From: an uncultured Eubacteriales bacterium
Lineage (GTDB): Bacteria > Bacillota > Clostridia > Christensenellales > Borkfalkiaceae
Direction of reading: 5' to 3'
DNA length: 7,198 bases
Assembly (NCBI GenBank): GCA_900545325.1
Contig: UQZE01000107.1
Span: forward strand, 1 to 7,198
Each line of letters begins with the position of its first letter. The first letter of the stretch is position 1. Below are positions 1 to 7,198 of the stretch, piece by piece. A program made the position numbers and the translations under genes. The notes under the pieces are model-generated. The model did not search any database and was not told the origin of the DNA. It was given only the letters and a program-made list of their open reading frames with translations.

Positions 1-28
1 GGAGTTCAGACGTGTGCTCTTCCGATCT
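1..28 (+). other. Untrimmed Illumina TruSeq adapter at the 5' end
   Basis: These 28 bases match the 3' part of the standard Illumina TruSeq read-2 adapter/primer exactly, ending in GCTCTTCCGATCT. They are not genomic. The reading frame of the first gene happens to run open through the adapter, and a GTG at 14 inside it can be mistaken for a start codon. Genomic sequence begins at about base 29. The adapter match is seen directly; that it comes from incomplete read trimming before assembly is the obvious explanation. Confidence 0.97.
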
Positions 29-1387
29 ACTTCTCTTTCGGGAGGCGATCAAGTAGACATAGTGGTGTCGCACACGCGCGGCGGCGAAGGGCTGGACGAG
101 TATGTCCTCGCCAACAACTGTTATTACGATATCGCGGATCTGCTCGAAGATTACGGCGGCAATATTCTGGACAGTTTGAGCGATAACGCTCTTTCCGCCG
201 TTACCACTTACGATAAAAAGGTGATAGGCATCCCTTCGGTGGTCAGTCCATATAAGTTCGGAATTCTCGTGCGGAAGGATTACATGGAAGCCTGCGGTTT
301 TACGGACGATCCGACAGATACGAGTAAGACGTTTGTCGGCGACATGGCCACTTTTGAGAAAATGCTGGTCGCGATGAAAGCGCATATCGAGCAAGTGGTA
401 GGGGATTGTACGCACGTCGTTTCGGGCGCGATCTGGGATCTCGAAAAAGTCCTCGTTCTCGGGCCTTATGCGGACGCAGGCTATTGGAGTTATACAGAAC
501 AATATGACGAAAACGGCGATTACGAAAGCGTGCTGCCGGGCTTTGCCACGGACGAATATGAGGACGTTTTGAAACTCGAATACAAATGGGTTAAAAACGG
601 GCTGGTTTCCACGAGCGCAAACAATATGTCGCTCGAACTGTTCGAATCGGAATTTATCGCGGGCAAAACGGGCGTATTCGTCTGCGATCCGACCGTACAG
701 CACCTCATACAGGTTTCGAGGAAAGTGAAGTCTTATAATGCGTCCGCGGAATTCGCCGTATTAGGCGCTCTTCCCGCCGACGGAACGAGCGCGAAAAAGG
801 GATTTATGAAAAATTCCGAAGCGACTTTCGTAGCCTGCATTATGAAAAATTCCGCGAACGCGAAAGAGATAATCAAATTCTATAACTGGATGTATTCCAA
901 ACCCGAAAATTACGAACTCTGCACGTACGGCATAGAGGGGACGCACTGGGTTAAAAACGAGGACGGCACGTATTCCTATCCCAACGAACAGTATATGACG
1001 AAAAAGCCCTATTCGGGCGCGATCGCGTTGGTGGAAAATCAGCAGATATCCGACTTGACGTACGCGGGGTATACCGAGGAAGAAAAGTCCTGGATTGCCA
1101 CCGCCGCGGATGAAGATAACTACATAAACAACGACACCGTGAATTTTCTGCTGCCGTATAATTCGCAGCTAAACGAGAATTACAAGTCGGCGGCCAACCC
1201 GTTTTACGGAGAATTTGCGACGAAGGTATGGTACGGAGAACTCGATCCCGATACCGTGTACGACTCTTCCTCGGGCATAAAATTTTTCCCGTATTACCAA
1301 AGCATGTTTCTGAGCGTGGCGGAATCGTACATAAATACCGTTTCGCAGTATTATCAGATTCTGAATCCGGCAGTGAACGGAAAGTAG
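29..1387 (+). CDS. Family-1 extracellular solute-binding protein (LplA/YtcQ-like), 5'-truncated
   Basis: Substrate-binding component of an ABC importer, probably for oligosaccharides, expected to be a lipoprotein on the outer face of the membrane. From the first genomic codon 452 residues are visible; relatives usually have about 500-560, so the signal peptide, lipobox and first strands of lobe 1 are missing. Visible landmarks are a DIVV strand near residue 10, the segment GIPSVVSPYKFGILVRKDY at about 67-85 (the usual 'this is the model/permitted residue' region of family-1 binding proteins, followed by an aromatic-rich lobe), an EFIAGKTGVFVCD strand, and YGIEGTHW at 300-307 preceded by EIIKFYNWMYSKPE. 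The last pattern is typical of LplA/YtcQ-type binding proteins. The frame ends in TAG, 4 bases before the next gene. The permease genes that normally accompany this type are not downstream; they may lie upstream or elsewhere. The general family is secure, the ligand is unknown. The apparent GTG start in the adapter is false. Confidence 0.88.
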   Translation, partial: TSLSGGDQVDIVVSHTRGGEGLDEYVLANNCYYDIADLLEDYGGNILDSLSDNALSAVTTYDKKVIGIPSVVSPYKFGILVRKDYMEACGFTDDPTDTSKTFVGDMATFEKMLVAMKAHIEQVVGDCTHVVSGAIWDLEKVLVLGPYADAGYWSYTEQYDENGDYESVLPGFATDEYEDVLKLEYKWVKNGLVSTSANNMSLELFESEFIAGKTGVFVCDPTVQHLIQVSRKVKSYNASAEFAVLGALPADGTSAKKGFMKNSEATFVACIMKNSANAKEIIKFYNWMYSKPENYELCTYGIEGTHWVKNEDGTYSYPNEQYMTKKPYSGAIALVENQQISDLTYAGYTEEEKSWIATAADEDNYINNDTVNFLLPYNSQLNENYKSAANPFYGEFATKVWYGELDPDTVYDSSSGIKFFPYYQSMFLSVAESYINTVSQYYQILNPAVNGK

Positions 1388-1391
1388 AAAT

Positions 1392-1883
1392 ATGGCGAAT
1401 TATGCGATAACGGCCTGCGCCGTGTTCCTAATGCTCGAACTTTTCGCCGCGGGAACGGCGGTCATGGCTAAAAAATGCGGCGAGGAAAAATGGAAACTCG
1501 CTTTCATACCCGTTTACAGTTTTGCGGTGCTGCAAAAACTGACGGGCGCGTTCACGGTGCTCAGCATCCCAATGAAAAAATACGGTTCGTTCGTGTTTGT
1601 TCTGGTAGTCGTTTCGGCCGTCGCTGGGCTGCTCGCAGTATGGAGCGGCACGCTGCCGGAGCCGAGCAGAACGGGGCTTTGGCAGATTATGATCCTGCCG
1701 CTCGCGGTTTCCGCGGCGCTGTTCTATCTCGCGGCGCTGAAATCTTCCGCAAAGATGTACAGGCGTTTTTCGGCAAGACATTACGCGTTTTGGTGCGCGC
1801 TGAGCCTGCTGCTCTTGCCGATACCCTTCATTATGTTTGGTCTTTCGGGCAACTCCGTAAAGTCGCTCGGAGATATTTATTAG
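1392..1883 (+). CDS. Small multi-pass membrane protein with IPxY motif, unknown function
   Basis: A 163-residue integral membrane protein that I cannot assign to a known function. Four clear hydrophobic segments are visible at about residues 5-26, 66-86, 98-116 and 131-151, and a weaker one at about 36-57. Between the first and third lies KKCGEEKWKLAFIPVYS (27-43), a charged loop followed by W..(A)FIPVY. This resembles the 'G.kgWkalIPiYn' signature of small membrane proteins such as the DUF5684 group; that link is from memory and only tentative. There are no long soluble domains. The start is ATG 4 bases after the solute-binding protein stop, with a weak GGAAAG at 1379-1384 as ribosome binding site, so translation is probably coupled. 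Its stop codon TAG overlaps the strong ribosome binding site of the next gene. The position within a surface-glycan operon suggests a membrane role in the same process, but nothing in the sequence proves it. Confidence 0.8.
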   Translation: MANYAITACAVFLMLELFAAGTAVMAKKCGEEKWKLAFIPVYSFAVLQKLTGAFTVLSIPMKKYGSFVFVLVVVSAVAGLLAVWSGTLPEPSRTGLWQIMILPLAVSAALFYLAALKSSAKMYRRFSARHYAFWCALSLLLLPIPFIMFGLSGNSVKSLGDIY

Positions 1884-1887
1884 GAGG
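1882..1887 (+). promoter_or_regulatory. AGGAGG ribosome binding site that decides the start of the beta-helix gene
   Basis: A perfect AGGAGG overlaps the stop codon (1881-1883) of the membrane protein gene. Two ATG codons follow in frame, at 1889 and 1892. Spacing is 1 base to the first and 4 to the second, so 1892 is the likelier start although still short. The same frame is open far upstream to 1475, but that stretch runs through the membrane protein gene in another frame and has no signal peptide; the lipoprotein signal directly after 1892 settles the start. Confidence 0.85.
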
Positions 1888-1891
1888 AATG

Positions 1892-3694
1892 ATGAATAAA
1901 TTATTCAAAAAAATTTTGATTTTTGCAATAGGAGTTGTTATGTGTTTTACAGGATGCAATACGTCGGGAAAACCGAATACACCGCCTGACGGAACGGACA
2001 CGGATGATAAGAGATACGATGCGGAATATGTTTCCCCGACTTACGGAAAGGTGGACGAAAGCGGGTATAAGATATGGTATTTCGCGGATGACGGGGACGA
2101 CGCGAACGACGGACTGAGCGAAAGTTCCCCTAAAAAGACGATATCGGCGGCAAATGCCGTGGTGGACGCGCTTTCGCAGGAATACGTTCCCACCAAACTC
2201 CTTTTCAAAAAGGGATCGGTGTTCGCCGACGGATATCTCGACCTTTCGGGATATGCGGCGGAAAAGGACAAACCGCTGATCGTCGATTCCTACGGCACGG
2301 GGGACCTGCCCGAAATAGAGGCGGGGAACAGACCGTACGCCGTTTACGTCACGGCGGGGAATACTCGCGTTTTCAACATTGCGCTTTCCAACAAGACGGG
2401 GAAAACGGGATTTACGGTTAAGGCCGTTTCGGTAGGGGCGCTGGAAAATATAGTCATCAGCGGATGCTATATTCACGACGTGAATTACAACTGGACCGGC
2501 GAAGGCGATTCGGAAGATCTGCAACTCGATATCTCCGCCGTACGCGCGATCTGTTCGGACGCGGATTTCAGCTACAATAACGGCGGAATCATCTTCGATA
2601 CACAGAGTTCTACAAAGATAGGGCCGTCGTGGTATCAAGATGTCTGGATAGAAAACAACACGATCCGCCGCGTGGCGAGGAGCGGCATGTTCCTCACCTC
2701 GCAATGGGCATGCCGCCCTGGCATGGAATGGGGCGTAAACAAATACTGCGACGACGAAACGGGGTATTATCCCTCGCGGCGCGTGGTCGTCAAGAATAAT
2801 TTTGTGAGCCATACGGGCGGGGACGGTATCGTACTTCTCGGTTCGAAAAATTCGTTCTTGGAGGGCAACACCTGTTATCACGCGAATTATCTCGGAAGGA
2901 GCGGTTTTTTCAACGCCGGCATATGGCCGCACAGCTGTTCGGATATAGTTATGCAATACAATGAGGCCGCATATACCCACCTGGATAACGGCGCGGGCGA
3001 CGGCCAGGGGTTCGACATCGATATCGGCTGCAGCAACATTGTTTTTCAGTACAATTACAGCCATCACAACGCGGGCGGCGGTATACTGCTGTGCAATTCC
3101 GGAACGGAAAATTTCGCCTTTTACGACGCCGAGGGCAATAAAGTGAAGAACGAAACCACCATAGCGCCCTGGCACGACGTATTTATAAGAAACAACGTGT
3201 TTGCCGACAACGGCACCAATGGGCATTCCTCCGCGTTCGTCATATCGAGCTATATGTATAATTTGTATATCGACAACAATACCGTGCTCATGCCCGAAGG
3301 GCTGGTGAGCCAAAATCTGCTGAACATTTCCGACTATACGAACAAATACGGAGTAGGCGAAAAAATATATTTCAGAAACAACATTTTCCTGGCGCCGGAG
3401 GGTGCGTTTGCCGCGGTAGACGTGCTCGCGTGCAGGGAATATGCGTTTTCCAACAACTTATTTCTGAATTTCAGCGAATCGGCTCTCCTTGCGGCAAGCA
3501 TCGAAGGTCAATATGCTTTCGATCCCGAGATCGCGCGGCCGTCCGATCCCGACGGATTTGAGAAGCATTCCGCATACAGGGCGGAAAATTCCATGACGTA
3601 CGAGAGCGGCAAACTGCTTGAAAAAATGGCGAAATACGATATCGCGGGCAATAACGCGGCGGGTATAACCTATATCGGCGCGTTCTGTAAATAA
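1892..3694 (+). CDS. Right-handed parallel beta-helix lipoprotein, probably polysaccharide-active
   Basis: A 600-residue surface lipoprotein. The N-terminus has a short basic region (NKLFKK), a hydrophobic stretch and a lipobox-like FTGC with the modified cysteine at Cys22, followed by a Pro/Asp/Thr-rich tether. The motif DDGDDANDGLSE at about 66-77 is the usual opening of secreted beta-helix proteins ('G.D.nDGls...p..tl'). From about residue 140 to 520 there are repeated beta-helix coils, recognisable by recurring IENNTI, VKNNFV, IRNNVF, IDNNTV, FRNNIF and SNNLF asparagine ladders. A conserved-looking acidic patch, GDGQGFDIDIG (369-379), and SHHNAGGGI (390-398) could form an active or metal/sugar-binding site. 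The C-terminus (NNAAGITYIGAF) is a typical closing element of such proteins. This architecture occurs in polysaccharide lyases, glycoside hydrolases and epimerases; I cannot pick a family or substrate, and a binding-only role is possible. It ends with two stop codons, TAA TAA. Confidence 0.85.
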   Translation: MNKLFKKILIFAIGVVMCFTGCNTSGKPNTPPDGTDTDDKRYDAEYVSPTYGKVDESGYKIWYFADDGDDANDGLSESSPKKTISAANAVVDALSQEYVPTKLLFKKGSVFADGYLDLSGYAAEKDKPLIVDSYGTGDLPEIEAGNRPYAVYVTAGNTRVFNIALSNKTGKTGFTVKAVSVGALENIVISGCYIHDVNYNWTGEGDSEDLQLDISAVRAICSDADFSYNNGGIIFDTQSSTKIGPSWYQDVWIENNTIRRVARSGMFLTSQWACRPGMEWGVNKYCDDETGYYPSRRVVVKNNFVSHTGGDGIVLLGSKNSFLEGNTCYHANYLGRSGFFNAGIWPHSCSDIVMQYNEAAYTHLDNGAGDGQGFDIDIGCSNIVFQYNYSHHNAGGGILLCNSGTENFAFYDAEGNKVKNETTIAPWHDVFIRNNVFADNGTNGHSSAFVISSYMYNLYIDNNTVLMPEGLVSQNLLNISDYTNKYGVGEKIYFRNNIFLAPEGAFAAVDVLACREYAFSNNLFLNFSESALLAASIEGQYAFDPEIARPSDPDGFEKHSAYRAENSMTYESGKLLEKMAKYDIAGNNAAGITYIGAFCK

Positions 3695-3697
3695 TAA

Positions 3698-3703
3698 GGG
3701 AGG
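3698..3703 (+). promoter_or_regulatory. GGGAGG ribosome binding site of the large lipoprotein gene
   Basis: GGGAGG lies directly after the tandem stop codons of the beta-helix gene and 7 bases before ATG 3711, which is ideal spacing. It fixes the start of the last gene. The 16-base gap holds no hairpin or promoter, so both genes should share one transcript. Confidence 0.85.
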
Positions 3704-3710
3704 AAGAAAA

Positions 3711-6700
3711 ATGAAAAAATATCTGATTTTTCTGACGCTGGTGCTGGCGTTGTCGCTCGGCGCGTTCGGCGTCGGATGCGCGGGCGGTTCCGAAGTAACG
3801 TTCGCCGAAGATGAGATCGTCCTCGGCAGATACGAAGAACGTCAGCTCGAAGTCGTTTACGACGGCAAAGAAAAACTTTCCTGGTCGTCCAGCGACGAAA
3901 GCATAGTTACCGTTACGGACGGCTATGCGGTCGCGCAAGGTACGGGTACGGCTACCGTTACCGCGGCGGCCGGAAAAAAGAGCGGCTCCGTTACAGTGAA
4001 AGTACGCGACGACGGTTCGAAACCCTTTATCGACGGGGACGACGTAACGATCATGAAAGGTCAGACCGCGGACAGCGGTTTCAAAGTGATATATCTCGAG
4101 AAAGAGGCTCCGAACGCAGAACTTGTTTACGAAACGGCGGATCCTTCCGTTGCGGCCGTTTCGGCGGACGGCAAGATTACTGGCGTTGCGGTGGGCAGTA
4201 CTACTGTCAGCGTAAACTGCACGTATAAAGGGCTTGTTCTCAACGAAAAAGTATACGGCGTTACCGTTACCGAAAGCACGTTTATGGAAACGGAAGAAAA
4301 TATTGATCTCTTTTTGATCGATTCCGAATACGTGCAAAAGAGCGCGAAAATCGATCCCGTGATTTATGTAAATGCGGTCAAAGTGGAAAATCCGGAAGTT
4401 TCCGTTTCCGTCGTTTCGGGCGGCGAATACGTTGATCTTTCGGGAAATACCGTTACGGCGAAAGCCATGGGCACCGCCGTGTTGAAAGCGGAATATGCAG
4501 CCGCCTCGCTCAGTAAAAACATTACGGTGAACGTATATGAAAATTACATAGAGGACAACGACGATTTCTATTACGCGGGCATATGGGGTTCAACTTACAA
4601 ACCGTACGACGGGGCGGACGAAAGGTTCGTCGGTTCCTACGTATACACGACGGGCGCGAGAAACGGCAGCGGTTCGTGGGATTGGCATTTGAGTTCCAAA
4701 AAGACGGAAACCGAAGGCGAGATCAATTTTAAAACGCAGGATATCATCGAAGCGGGATATAAATATTTTTCGTATAAACTGTTCTATACGGGCACGACGG
4801 AAGTCTATCTCGGTCTGGGCGACAATGCTTTCTGGGTAAAACCCGGCGCGGGCGTGGTTAAGGACTGGCTGTATCTGCTGAAAGATGGCGAAGTTACAAA
4901 TAAGATGGAGGCAAATACGTGGATTACCGTCGTCGTTAATTTCGATAGGATTCTCGATACCGGCAAAAAGTGCGATCTGTTTGTGCTGAGCGACGGTCCG
5001 AACGAAGTAACTTATGTCAAGGACGTGCGGTATTACTATAATTCCGACGGCATTTTCCCCGAAGGATGGGAAGAACCTGAACCTAACGTGGTTACCTATA
5101 CGAAAATGGACGGATATGTGCAGGCGAGCAACAACGACTTCATGCTGTCTGAAGCGACGGAATATTACCTGCCATTCGACGGTATGATCGACGGCGTGGA
5201 AAATCCGTATCTTTATAAAAACAGAAATCAAGACTGGTGGCGCGGGCGCATTTGTCTTTCGGCTTCGCATGAGAGCACTTACGGCGGCGGGACTTATGAA
5301 AATCTGAAAACGAAAACGTATGATTCCGACTGGGTAACTTTCGATATGTGGTACAGCGGCACGGACGGTATACACGTAGGCATCAGCGGCGGGATCGACA
5401 GCGTCGGGCCTATGGCCGTCGCGTTGAACGGTTCCCCGCAGAACACCGCCGCGGCGCAGGTAAAATACGTCTATATTCTTGAAAACGGCAAGCTCACCGA
5501 TAAGCTTGTCGCCAACCGCTGGATTACGATTGCCATCAACTTTGAACTCGTAGCGGACTCGGGCGTACCGTGCGAACTGTATATCGGACTGGACAATGCG
5601 GTTTCCTCCTTCGCATTCATCAACAATATAAGATATTATACCGATGAACAGATGGTGCTCGGAGAGGAAGCGCAGGCAGAGGATACGCTGACCGCGTATG
5701 TGCAGAAACAGAACGACGAACTCTTCGTGGAAGAAGGGGATTCCTCGGTGTACGAAGCCTATCCGCGCAAAGTCGGCGATATGAAAGATGTTTACCGCGT
5801 TACCGCGAACGCCGCTTCCGATTCCGATAACAAGCTGCAGTTCAAAACGTTGCACGCCGATTCTTACGGCGGCGACTGGGCGGCAATGGGCGCTGCAGTC
5901 AAGGCTGCAAAATATACCTACGCCGTCGTCAACATGTATTTGACGGACGATATGCCGCTCGTCGTTTACGTGCCGGACGCGGCGGAGGCGAGTAAGTATA
6001 AAAAAGCGGTGCTCACGCCGGGGATAAAATACGAAGGCGACGACGTGATTATCGTGGACGCGGACGGCGTATGGACGAATACGGCGGAAAAGGAAAAATG
6101 GTTTATGCTGGCGATATCGCTTGCGGGCATTGCAGAGGACGGGGAAACGCGGACGGCTGTGAGTTTCAACGCCGCGACTACCGCTTACGTTACCAATGTG
6201 CGCTACTATACGTGCGACGCGTTCAAAGTGGGCAATGTATCTCTCAACGCCGTAGGCCTGCCTGACGAACTGGATCCTTTTACGCAGATGGAAATAACGG
6301 AATTTCGGCTTGCGGAAACCGCGCCGAGTGCGGTCATATCCGAAATAGACGGCGAGATCGCGGGGATAGACGGCGTAAATCTCTATTATAACCCGACGGG
6401 AGACGCATGGAACGGAAGGGCTTATTTTATCAGCACTACGCCGTTCGCATGGGGAGGAACAAACGACGACTGGTTAGAGAATAATAAAAAGATATACGAA
6501 AAGGGGTGGAAGTACGTTACTTTCAACGCACTCATCCCCGAAGCCGCGAGCGTTATGTTCTTCATTCCCATTGAATCGGGCGATCCGCAGATGGTAACCG
6601 TCAAGACCGATACCGCCATCACGGACGCAAGAATAATCGTAATCGACAGCGAGGGCAATAACGCCGGCAAACTGCTCGTGGGAGAATGGATGACCGTCGC

Positions 6701-7188
6701 GCTCCGTATTGATGCGGCGGCGGGCGAAAACAACGGCGCTTGGGCGAGTGCGGCGTTCACCTTTACCGGCGGCAAGGGTTCGATGTATTACACGAATTTC
6801 AGGTATTACACAAACGAAGATTTCCTGTCGGGAACGCTCCCCGAAGGCTATGTCAAACCGGATAATCCCGATATTCCTATTCCCGGCGAGGAAGAAGATC
6901 CCGAAAAACCCGAACTCACCGAATTTACGCTTGAAGTCATGGCGAGTTTCGGCAACGACGAACTGACCGTGGAAAACGACGCGACGGGGGCGGAGTACGC
7001 TGCATACGATCAGGAGGTCGGCGGCGTGAAAGGCGCTTATAAATTTACGGGAAAAGAGGGATCCGATCTCTGGCCGTATCAGCGCCGCCTGCAGTTTTAT
7101 CACACTTCGCCTGCGGCGCACGGGCTCAGCGGCGATATGTCGCACGTGGAATACAACAACAAACTTTACGAACTCGGCTGGGAATATG
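3711..7188 (+). CDS. Giant modular lipoprotein: Ig-like (Big_2-type) domains plus five ~195-residue repeats, 3'-truncated
   Basis: The frame is open from ATG 3711 to the adapter; 1,159 genomic codons are visible and no stop is reached, so the protein is larger than this. The N-terminus is a lipoprotein signal (KKYLIF, hydrophobic core, GVGC with Cys23; the -3 residue is Gly, so the lipobox is not canonical). Domain 1 (about 27-98) is a Big_2-type Ig-like fold with LSWSSSDESIVTV and a GTGTATVTA close. Domain 2 (about 104-188) has the same signature (ETADPSVAAVSADGKITG, VGSTTVSV). Domain 3 (about 196-277) is more degenerate (GNTVTAKAMGTAVLKAEY). From about 283 onward come five divergent copies of one module, described separately. 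A Pro/Glu/Asp-rich linker (1048-1068) separates copies 4 and 5. Such proteins sit on the cell surface; Ig-like domains usually act as spacers presenting binding or catalytic modules. No catalytic domain is recognised, though one may lie beyond the cut end. Likely role, by context, is glycan or surface binding. Confidence 0.87.
4557..7188 (+). repeat. Five tandem copies of a divergent ~195-residue protein module (fifth cut by window end)
   Basis: Found by reading the protein, not as DNA identity. Copies begin with an acidic [ND][DE] plus F/L at residues F286, F477, L671, F865 and L1085 (spacing 191, 194, 194, 220; the last includes a 21-residue linker). Each then has a G/Y-rich strand, an aromatic strand (GYKYFSY at 349, DWVTFDM at 540, KYTYAVV at 734, GWKYVTF at 932, GWEY at 1156), a W-strand (TWITVVVNF W404, RWITIAINF W604, KWFMLAISL W797, EWMTVALRI W993) and a closing RYY[TY] (R440, R641, R831, R1031). 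The W-to-R distances are 36, 37, 34 and 38. Copies 3 and 5 also share NDEL followed by VE at their start, and copies 4 and 5 share NNK.YE.GW. The 'W.t..inF ... N.RYY' ending resembles the last strands of galactose-binding-like beta-sandwich domains, so a carbohydrate-binding fold is inferred. Confidence 0.82.
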
Positions 7189-7198
7189 AGATCGGAAG
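7189..7198 (+). other. Untrimmed Illumina adapter at the 3' end
   Basis: The last ten bases, AGATCGGAAG, equal the first ten bases of the universal Illumina adapter read-through sequence. Alone, ten bases could be chance, but with the complementary adapter at the other end they are almost surely artefact. The final three apparent residues of the large lipoprotein (E-I-G) come wholly or partly from adapter; the last trustworthy full codon is Tyr1159 at 7185-7187. Confidence 0.9.

Noticed and set aside
14..28. GTG start codon for the solute-binding protein
   Set aside because: It lies inside Illumina adapter sequence, and the protein would lack a signal peptide; the real start is upstream of the window.
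1475..1891. Upstream extension of the beta-helix reading frame
   Set aside because: It overlaps the membrane protein gene in another frame and its product is Arg-rich with no recognisable domain. The ribosome binding site at 1882-1887 and the lipoprotein signal after 1892 show the true start.
1901..3313. A long antisense open frame of 470 codons opposite the beta-helix gene
   Set aside because: It lies wholly opposite a gene with a signal peptide, a strong ribosome binding site and recognisable fold repeats. The antisense product has no domain pattern and no ribosome binding site that I can see; it arises from the codon preferences of the real gene.
3692..3710. Possible terminator or promoter between the last two genes
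   Set aside because: The gap is only 16 bases, contains a ribosome binding site and shows no inverted repeat followed by a T run.
3905..4271. Recurring ACCGTTAC-like words in the Ig-like region, which might look like a DNA repeat
   Set aside because: They encode Val-Thr-Val strands of the Ig-like domains with preferred codons; spacing is irregular and no longer identity surrounds them.
4590..5855. A long antisense open frame of 421 codons opposite the giant lipoprotein gene, with similar ones at 3471-4337 and 6474-7145
   Set aside because: The + strand frame carries lipoprotein, Ig-like and repeat landmarks across the same stretch. The antisense products are Arg/Ile/Phe/Val-rich and unstructured-looking, as expected of shadow frames.

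Overview
The window carries four co-directional genes on the + strand, packed head to tail with gaps of 4, 8 and 16 bases. It appears to be one operon from an uncultured, probably gut-associated, monoderm bacterium of the Bacillota (Clostridia). The grounds for this are an LplA/YtcQ-type solute-binding protein, two lipoprotein signal peptides, Big_2-type Ig-like domains, strong AGGAGG-like ribosome binding sites and roughly balanced base composition. No rRNA or tRNA gene or taxonomic marker is present, so the assignment is an inference from style and not a demonstration.

Layout: (1) bases 1-28 are untrimmed Illumina adapter. (2) 29-1387 is the 3' part of a family-1 extracellular solute-binding protein gene. 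(3) 1392-1883 encodes a small multi-pass membrane protein of unknown function with an IPxY motif. (4) 1892-3694 encodes a 600-residue lipoprotein with a right-handed parallel beta-helix, probably acting on or binding polysaccharide. (5) 3711-7188 is the 5' part of a very large lipoprotein gene with no stop in the window; it has about three Ig-like domains followed by at least five copies of a divergent module of about 190-200 residues. (6) 7189-7198 is adapter again. Both ends of the window are therefore sequencing-library artefacts, and both terminal genes are cut by them.

Taken together, the genes look like part of a Gram-positive glycan-foraging locus: a solute-binding protein for oligosaccharide uptake, a surface-anchored beta-helix protein that may cleave or bind the polymer, and a long multi-domain surface lipoprotein whose repeated modules look like beta-sandwich binding domains. 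No permease, ATPase, regulator or classical glycoside hydrolase is visible. The substrate cannot be read from this sequence.

The most interesting item is the repeated module in the last gene. It is so divergent between copies that it shows mainly as spaced landmarks: an acidic [ND][DE][FL] start, a central aromatic strand, a 'W-hydrophobic strand', and a closing RYY[TY]. I do not recognise it as a named domain family. There is no intergenic stretch long enough to hold an RNA gene, and I saw no mobile element, CRISPR array or terminator.
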